Source: Sycon ciliatum
Taxonomy: Eukaryota > Porifera > Calcarea > Leucosolenida > Sycettidae
Reading direction: 5' to 3'
Assembly: GCF_964019385.1 (NCBI RefSeq)
Contig: NC_088655.1
Location: 12,920,357-12,984,356 of the forward strand
DNA length: 64,000 bases
The position numbers and the translations under genes are program-made. This document shows positions 58,471 through 64,000 of the stretch, piece after piece; the first letter of the stretch is position 1; the number at the start of each line of letters is the position of its first letter. The notes under the pieces are model-generated. The model saw nothing but the letters and a program-made list of their open reading frames with translations. It was not told where the DNA came from and made no database searches.

Positions 58471-61400
58471 ATTGCATTGATTGGGTGATTGGTTGCAGGT
58501 TCACAGCTGGTGATATCCAGGACATGGACTTCAAGGCATATCTGGCATCCAGCAGCAGTGAAGAAGAAGAAGAGGAGGACGCCAGTTGTGACGACGAGAG
58601 TGCTGCTGAGGAGGAAGATGCAGAGGTCACGTCACCGGCGACATCCTCTGCCACTAGAGCCGCCGTCCCCCGCAAGTCCCATGGCCAGGCTTCCAGTGGC
58701 GACTCTACGAACGGTAGCTCTACTGGCCCTCAAGCCACCACATCACGCGCCAAGGCTGCCAAGGCTGGCAAGTCATCCAAGGGATCATCAGTACGCGGTG
58801 ACAGCGTTGCGCCGCCATCCAGCAGTGCTGCAGCCAGTGGCCAAGGCAGAAAGTCCTACAACAAGTACAGAGTGAGTCGTGCCGCATTCATGTACAGTAC
58901 TGTACAGTAAAACCTGTCAAGGCCACCACTCGGATAAGGTGACCACTCGGATAAGGCAACCACATGTCCTAGAAGACCACCGAAACCAGGACCAAGGGAT
59001 GCTATTTTTAGTCAACTGACCTTGGATAAGGAGACCACCTGGTAACAGAGACCACGTTTTGAAGGTCTCTTGAGCGGTGGTCGTCTTAGACAGGTTTCAC
59101 TGTACTCTCATTTGCTGCATGTAGTGCGCTGCTCTATAGTGCGTTTCAAAAGTATAGACCTCTGGTTAAAAAAACCGTTAAGCCAGCATCTGTAGTCAAA
59201 TAAGGGACTACTAGCTATATGTACAAGTACTCTTTATACTACTCGTCTCAGAACACGCGTAAGGCTTTTTAAAATATTTGTTATATTATCAAAGGAAAGA
59301 GACTGGACTATCACAAATGTTCTGGACTGGGAGAACAGCACAAGGAGGTCCGGACTTGGAGAATAGCACAAAGAGGACTAGGAGGAGCACACCCTTCGCA
59401 AGCGCAGCCTTCAGGGTATAACTAAAGCTATGGAGGGGAAAATAGGGTGCATGCAGTAAGTGGGAATTAGGGTGCATGCAGTAAGTGGGAATTAGGGTGA
59501 GCGGGAAAATGAGTGCATACATTAAGCGAGACAGGGTGTGCGGGAAAAGGGGTGCATGCATTAAGCGAGACAGGGTGAGCGGGAAAAGGGGTGCATGCAG
59601 TTAGTGAGACAGGGTGAGCGGGAAAATGAGTGCATACATTCAGCGAGACAGGGTGAGCGGGAAGAGGGGTCAGCAGGGAGTGCATGAATATGTGTAGGGG
59701 GATCCCCTACACATATTCATGTACGTCTGCAAATATGTGTGGATACCACTTACCTGCACTTACCTGCACTAGTTTCACCTACCTTGTGCACAATATTCAT
59801 ATGAATCAAGAGAACATGTCAGAACTACTAGCAACACAATTGAATTACCTGCACCCAGTCTGGATCCTGGAGCTGTCCGGTCCTGCTGCTATGAACTCTG
59901 CCAAGTCACTAGCTAGCTGATTTCTTGCGCTTGGCAGCTGGCACGATCAGCTTGTTGTGGGCTGGCAGCGCTGCCGTCAGGTACTGAGCCACAAGAGTCC
60001 GGAGACGATCGACATCCTTGTTGGTATTCTGCAGTGTTGCTCGCAGCAGGTTAAACTTGTGGTGGATTGACTCACCGCCTTGCTCTCCGAGAGCACCAAG
60101 CGCCATGCCGAATCTCTGAACACAGGGAACGAGGTGACACTCAAGCAGATGCAACTTGGGCGTGACAGGACGCTTGTGCCGCACAACAACCTCCGACCGC
60201 ACGTTCGCCATGAAGGATATGATCTTCTCCTTCAAGCTCTTGATCACATCGTCGTCTGCAGTGCATGAATATGTGTAGGGGAGTGCGTGCGTATGGGAGT
60301 GTGTACGGGGCTCATACATTTACAACATTACCCCGCTCTCCGGGTGAGAAGAACTCGTGTCTCCACGAGAAGAAAAACAAACAAACTAATGGATGGGTAA
60401 TGGGTGTAACGCATTCACGAAACAACAACACAGGTACACCACACAGCTCCACACATGCACCACATAGCTCCACGCATGCATCACACAGCTCCACACATGC
60501 ACCACATAGCTCCACACATGCACCACATAGCCACACTCAACATACCCACACCGGACAATTTAACAACGCATTCCACATACCAACACCAGACAATTAACAA
60601 CGCATGTAACACAATTTTTACTCAGACAACTCACATTCAGACACCAACTCTATGTCATCCCGATATCGGTTATATCTGGTGGAGGCAGGGGGTGGGTTGG
60701 GGAGGTGGATTTTCAGTGTTTCTTCGCGCCCGCCGATCAGCGGCATGGCGGCGAGCCCGGGCGATGTAGGCGGCCGATCGGACTCGCCGCTGTGCATGAT
60801 GCTGCGCCTGACGCTGCGCCTGGCGTCGGCGGATGACACAGCGCGCATCTTCCTGCTGTGGCATCAGGGGACGGAGGGGTTGACAAGGAGGAGGAGGCGA
60901 TGGTGGTGGTGGTCCGTGGCCCGGATGCGGAGGCATCTGCACCGTGATGGTACTGCACACCAGACAGAACACAGGGGAAGACACACAGCCACCCACAAAC
61001 AAACCAGAAACAGCAATGTATGGGTTACACTCCACAGAGGACGAACACTCTGCAGGAGACAGCGAGGACGAACGCTCGGCTGAAGGAGAATACTTAAATA
61101 TGATGACGGGCGCTGCAACAGCGAGGACGAACACTCGGCTGAAGAGGAATGGTTAAATATGACGACGTGCACTGCAACAGCGAGGACGAACACTCGGCTG
61201 AAGAGGAATAGTTAAATATTACACGGGCACTGCAACAGCGAGGACAATTTCCCGGCTAGCTCAGTCGGTAGAGCATGAGCCTCTTAATCTCAGGGTCGTG
61301 GGTTGTGGGTTCGAGCCCCACGTTAAGCCAGCATCTGTAGTCAAATAAGGGACTACTAACTATATGTACAACTACTCTTTATACTACTCGTCTCAGAACA

Positions 61401-63312
61401 CGCGTAAGGCTTTTATAATGGTTATATTATCAAAGGAAAGAGACTGGACTATCACAACAGGACTGGACCGGGAGAACAGCACAAGGAGGTCCGGACTGGG
61501 AGAATAGCACAAAGGACTGGGAGAATAGCACAAAGGACTGGGAGAATAGCGCAAAGGACTGGGAGAATAGCACAAAGAGGACTGGGAGAATAGCACAAAG
61601 AGGACTGGGAGAATAGCACAAAGAGCTGGGAGAACAGCACAAAGAGGACTGGGAGAATAGCACAAAGAGCTGGGAGAACAGCACAAAGAGGACTGGGAGA
61701 ATAGCACAAAGGGCTGGGAGAACAGCACAAAGAGGACTGGGAGAATAGCACAAAGGGCTGGGAGAAGCACAAAGAGGACTGGGAGGAGCACATCCTGCGC
61801 AAGCGCAGCCTTCAGGGTATAACTAAGGCTGCGTTTACACGACAACGCTGGGGGTGAAAACGGAACAAAATCCTTTCGGATGCATGGTTCATTTACACGG
61901 TACGAGGAGCAAAACACAAAAGTTGTACACCAAAACGGAAGAAAACCAAAACGCTGGCCAAGGTGGAAGAATTTGAAAACGGAAATGTTCTGCCGGATAA
62001 ATTTGAGTGTGTAAACAGTCGAAACGGTTGCTGGCCTCGTTTTCCGTCACGTTTGTTTCGTTTTCCGCCGTTCACACGGATCCGGCAATCCAAAAAATGT
62101 GTTTTTACAATTTTCGTCATGTGACGAGTGCTGTTTTGTGGCCTGTTTTCAACTATTCCTTGAGTGTGATTGGTGCTTCCATGACAATACTTGTCACATG
62201 ACGAACTTTTGCGGATCCTTTGCTCCCGTGTGGACGCACGAAAACGATACAAACGGAGACCACCTCGGATCAGCTGTGATCGTGTAAACGCACGAAAACG
62301 AAAAAAGAAATGCGGGACTGAAAACGGAAAACTGGCCGTGTGTTGTCGTGTAAACGCAGCCTAAAGCTATGGAGGGAAAAAAGGGGTGCATGCAGTAAGT
62401 GGGAATTAGGGTGAGCGGGAAAATGAGTGCATACATTAAGCGAGACAGGGTGTGCGGGAAAAGGGGTGCATGCAGTTAGTGAGACAGGGTGAGCGGGAAA
62501 AGGGGTGCATGCAGTTAGTGAGATAGGGTGAGCGGGAAACGGGGTCGGCAGGGAGTGCATGAATATGTGTAGGGGAGTGCGTGCGTATGGGAGTGTGTAC
62601 GGGGCTCATACATTTACAACACATCTATACCACATAAAACCTGTGATCACTTTGTGCATAAAGTTTCCGAAATTGGGCGTTTGTTATCCAATCACCTAGA
62701 AATCTATGTGAAAAAATCGGGGTAACTGCCTGAGCAATATCCCAAAGAAATTTCTCGAAAAGCTCAAACCAAATTTGAATAATTCGAAAAGTCTAGAGGT
62801 CTATACTTTTGAAACGCACTATGAAGACAAACGAGGGAGAGGAGGCGAGCACCACTCTCACAGAGTTGAGATCATTGAAACAAGGTGTCCCTAACATCTT
62901 CTGCACTTGCGCTCAGACTTGACTATGGGCTACCTCTACTCTGTATTTTCATGCCACTCCAAAGCTCTCTGAAGGGATCAAAGTGGTTCTCTGGCTTTTA
63001 AACTTAAAATTTGCCTGATGACCTAATCAGTATGGTTCTCTTTGTTGCAAGAACTGCTGTGAAAGTGGTTAGTGCAAGCACATGTAGTCCGCTGTATTCA
63101 GTGTCGTTAAATTTTAGTATCCATGCCAGCCGTCCAACATGTGTGTGTGTGTCTGTGTGTGTGTCTGTGTCTGTGTGTGTGTGTGTGTGTGTGTCTGTGT
63201 GTGTATGTGTGCGTGTACTCGTGTGTTTGTGTGCAGGCTCTAATGGCTGACATTACAGCCAAGGAGGATGCTGAGGACAAGGAGCAAGAGCTGGAGGTCA
63301 CATTTGAGTCGG
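49189..63312 (+). CDS. ESF1: ESF1 homologue, nucleolar pre-rRNA processing factor (5' part, 12 exons)
   Basis: Exons 49189-49248, 51897-51978, 52419-52614, 53325-53421, 54344-54458, 54778-54827, 55770-56135, 56638-56725, 57505-57664, 58099-58185, 58499-58871 and 63237-63312 have agreeing phases; the gene continues past the right edge. Landmarks match ESF1: [112 protein letters not shown] and [15 protein letters not shown]1 is needed for 40S-subunit pre-rRNA processing in yeast and localises to the nucleolus. Exon 7 inserts an acidic stretch of about 90 residues inside the conserved core. Exons 3, 7 and 11 are strongly acidic. The start ATG lies 474 bases downstream of a Gypsy LTR. Confidence 0.93.
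50532..51164 (-). pseudogene. C-terminal fragment of a non-LTR retroelement-type protein
   Basis: The open frame encodes [20 protein letters not shown], then [46 protein letters not shown] with [29 protein letters not shown] and [19 protein letters not shown]. This Cys/His segment followed by the RHN, DVRVF and GTFTPL blocks is one I associate with proteins accompanying reverse transcriptases in many marine invertebrates. No RT lies next to it, and a frame disruption occurs near 50,532, so it is a truncated copy. It lies in ESF1 intron 1, antisense. Confidence 0.6.
51378..51518 (+). mobile_element. MITE family A copy
   Basis: Ends CAGTACTGCTCAATGAAATC and GATTTCATTGAGCAGCACTG; internal phrase TTTGCAGGTCTAGGGCTGCA. 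It lies in ESF1 intron 1. Confidence 0.8.
52135..52356. mobile_element. MITE with TCATACCTC ends
   Basis: TCATACCTCATTTATCCAGG at the left and CCGGATAACCGAGGTATGA at the right are inverted, about 222 bp; in ESF1 intron 2. Confidence 0.75.
53493..53563 (+). repeat. (CT)n microsatellite
   Basis: About 35 CT units in ESF1 intron 4, with a separate poly-C run near 53,749-53,766. Confidence 0.95.
55061..55207 (+). mobile_element. MITE family A copy
   Basis: CAGTGCTGCTGCTGCTCAAT at the left and GGATTTCATTGGGCAGCACTG at the right, with the family's internal phrase GGTCTAGGGCTGCAC. It lies in ESF1 intron 6. Confidence 0.75.
55770..56135 (+). CDS. ESF1: ESF1 exon 7 with long acidic insertion
   Basis: 366 nt. 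After the conserved [19 protein letters not shown] come about 90 residues dominated by Asp, Glu, Ser and Ala, before the next exon resumes the conserved [14 protein letters not shown] block. The human protein has a short linker here. The frame is intact and flanked by TTTAG and GTAACT. Confidence 0.85.
57331..57465 (+). repeat. (TG)n-rich tract upstream of ESF1 exon 9
   Basis: Interrupted TG repeats end about 40 bases before the exon 9 acceptor at 57504. Confidence 0.92.
58408..58467 (+). repeat. (CT)n microsatellite upstream of ESF1 exon 11
   Basis: About 30 CT units end 31 bases before the exon 11 acceptor at 58498. Confidence 0.95.
58905..59102 (-). mobile_element. TA-flanked MITE, family C, copy 3 (inverted)
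   Basis: The reverse complement of the copies at 2,890 and 11,172. It begins CAGTAAAACCTGTCAAGG after TA and ends CAGGTTTCACTG before TA. It lies in ESF1 intron 11, 34 bases past the exon 11 donor. Confidence 0.8.
59701..60281 (-). mobile_element. 581-bp insert carrying a transposase-like C-terminus
   Basis: The 22-bp sequence starting AGTGCATGAATATGTG (59,679-59,700) recurs at 60,260-60,281, and the empty copy near 62,555 has it once. Directly after the left copy lies its inverse (CCCCTACACATATTCATG), so the left junction is palindromic. Confidence 0.65.
59915..60258 (-). pseudogene. C-terminal fragment of the transposase-like family
   Basis: Encodes [54 protein letters not shown] and ends AAKRKKSAS with a stop. 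This is the C-terminal block missing from the related relic at 11,993-13,326. The GEQGGESIH motif could supply the last acidic residue of an RNase-H-fold transposase (inference). There is no N-terminus here. Confidence 0.6.
60652..60990 (-). other. GC-rich open stretch, possible coding relic
   Basis: GC-rich compared with its surroundings. On the - strand it reads an Arg/Ala/Gln-rich stretch ([19 protein letters not shown]), then [16 protein letters not shown] and, in another frame, [13 protein letters not shown]. It may be the N-terminus of a transposase, but I recognise no domain. Confidence 0.3.
61035..61246 (+). repeat. tandem repeat of about 61 bp, three and a half units
   Basis: Units share CTGCAACAGCGAGGACGAAC and CTCGGCTGAAGAGGAAT. 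Confidence 0.8.
61250..61328 (+). pseudogene. tRNA-Lys (CTT) pseudogene or SINE head
   Basis: CCCGGCTAGCTCAGTCGGTA (A box) and GGTTCGAGCCCC (B box) flank an anticodon region CTCTTAA. A 7-base duplication (GTGGGTTGTGGG) sits before the T arm, one anticodon-stem pair is broken and the acceptor stem is poor (TCCCGGC against GTTAAGCC). Its 3' end runs directly into repeat unit copy 2, as in a tRNA-derived SINE. Confidence 0.7.
61484..61795 (+). repeat. tandem array of GGGAGAATAGCACAAAG units
   Basis: About 15 units of 17-20 bp, alternating GACTGGGAGAATAGCACAAA and GCTGGGAGAACAGCACAAAG. Confidence 0.88.
61827..62361. mobile_element. PIF/Harbinger-type MITE with 3-bp target duplication
   Basis: GGCTGCGTTTACACGACAAC at the left and its exact inverse GTTGTCGTGTAAACGCAGCC at the right bound 535 bp, flanked by TAA on both sides. 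The related copy near 59,420 has the uninterrupted site ATAACTAAAGCTATGG, which directly shows the insertion. TAA-type 3-bp duplications are characteristic of PIF/Harbinger. Confidence 0.92.
63139..63235 (+). repeat. (TG)n-rich tract ending at the ESF1 exon 12 acceptor
   Basis: TG/TCTG repeats run right up to the GCAG acceptor at 63,233-63,236. Confidence 0.93.
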
Positions 63313-64000
63313 GTACGTCTCTCAACACTTTTAAGTGTTATCTGTTTAAAAACAGATACTGTAGTGTCTTGTATTAACCCTTTAGGGCCCACAATTATTT
63401 CAAGAAATGCACTGCATACGCGACCCCGGGTACTTATCTGGTCGTAACTTTGGTGTCCTTTGGCCGATTTTGGTGATCTTGGGCTTTCTGGAAAGCTCTT
63501 GGCCAGAGGAACACAGCGATAGCCAGCAATACATCACTCGATCCACAGAACCAGCGCCACAGCGCGATACGGCGCTCCAAAGCCAGCATTGCGAGCGCCC
63601 AACTCAAATTCTCTGCCATTTCAACAAATCACATCGCAGATCGCTCAAATTTTTTTACTGGAGAGATGAGAAACATGCCTTTGCGATGACGTGAACTATC
63701 TGTAGCTGCGTGGGCCGCGAGTCAGGGAAAACCCCTAAAAACGAGTTCAAAATACACGCGCTCGAGTTGACTCTGCTGAGCGAATTTAGTTCGAGTCTCG
63801 TATCTCCGCTCTCCGAACTCGGATCGCTTTCGGGTTTTTTCGAGCCGATAGCTGAGACAATTCTAATGTCGATAGCCCTTTCGATTGTCCGATTTGGTCA
63901 AGGGACGGCCGAGTTACGCCAGGTTGCGCTTTGAAAAGTATGCACTGTACACTGGTACGGATATATCCGTACTGTGGGCCTCAAAGGGTTAAAGCCTGTC
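63313..64000 (+). other. ESF1 intron 12, unannotated
   Basis: After the GTACGT donor. An AT-to-GC mixed stretch with a short inverted pair (CCTTTAGGGCCCAC near 63,381 and GTGGGCCTCAAAGG near 63,975) may mark a further MITE of about 610 bp. No exon is recognised before the window ends. Confidence 0.45.

Larger units (their letters stand above)
59174..60330 (+). repeat. repeat unit copy 1 (filled by a 581-bp insert)
   Basis: GTTAAGCCAGCATCTGTAG through GGCTCATACATTTACAAC. It matches 61,322-62,620 except for the internal insert at 59,701-60,281 and a shorter GGGAGAATAGCACAAAG array. It includes tandem units of about 45 bp (GGGTGAGCGGGAAAA / GCATGCAGTAAGT). Confidence 0.75.
61322..62620 (+). repeat. 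repeat unit copy 2 (filled by a MITE)
   Basis: The same unit as 59,174-60,330, with an expanded GACTGGGAGAATAGCACAAA array (61,484-61,795) and the MITE at 61,827-62,361. It lacks the 581-bp insert, so the two copies serve as empty-site references for each other. Confidence 0.78.
59136..62822. mobile_element. 3.7-kb composite repeat with 28-bp terminal inverted repeats
   Basis: ATAGTGCGTTTCAAAAGTAT at 59,136 and its inverse ATACTTTTGAAACGCACTAT ending at 62,822 bound the region; the match extends to 28 bp including AGACCTCT. Inside are two copies of a roughly 0.5-1.2-kb unit (starting GTTAAGCCAGCATCTGTAG at about 59,174 and 61,322), a transposase-like fragment, a tRNA-Lys-like sequence, several tandem arrays and an intact MITE. 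It looks like a DNA transposon of unknown superfamily colonised by other elements. It fills most of ESF1 intron 11. Confidence 0.65.

Overview
This is nuclear DNA of a multicellular animal. Three genes have clear animal orthologues, and all are cut into short exons with consensus GT-AG introns. The rest is dense with microsatellites, MITEs, LTR retrotransposons and tRNA-like sequences. The retroelement types and an unnamed transposase-like protein family resemble what is common in non-bilaterian and marine invertebrates (sponge, cnidarian or similar). I cannot place the species further from sequence alone.

Layout. (1) 1-1,490, + strand: the last three exons and poly(A) signal of a gene I do not recognise. 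(2) 2,722-37,066, - strand: a complete PLEKHM2 (SKIP) orthologue of 26 recognised exons, with an N-terminal RUN domain, two very large low-complexity central exons, a PH domain and a conserved C-terminal module. Its introns hold a tRNA-Gly, a 16-bp minisatellite of about 1.27 kb, many MITEs, a decayed transposase-like gene, a foldback element and a damaged 5.2-kb LTR retrotransposon (25,973-31,163). (3) 37,387-42,999, + strand: a complete 8-exon BCAS2/SPF27 gene, divergent from PLEKHM2 with about 320 bp between start codons. (4) 43,801-48,715: a full-length, apparently intact Gypsy-type LTR retrotransposon with identical-looking 150-bp LTRs, a 5-bp target duplication and one uninterrupted gag-pol frame. 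(5) 49,189-63,312 and beyond, + strand: the first 12 exons of ESF1, running off the right edge. Its introns contain a LINE-type fragment, MITEs and a nested 3.7-kb composite repeat (59,136-62,822).

The cellular genes are not a pathway: PLEKHM2 is a lysosome/Arl8-kinesin adaptor, BCAS2 a PRP19-complex splicing factor and ESF1 a nucleolar rRNA-processing factor. They share a neighbourhood and, for two of them, a promoter interval.

The most striking genome-scale pattern is that long microsatellites sit just upstream of most 3' splice sites and follow gene orientation. The + strand shows CA/GA runs throughout the - strand PLEKHM2 gene and TG/CT runs in the + strand genes, so every transcript carries (UG)n or (CU)n ahead of its acceptors. 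The second rich seam is a set of nested insertions that can be dated relative to each other, because filled and empty sites or target duplications lie inside the window.
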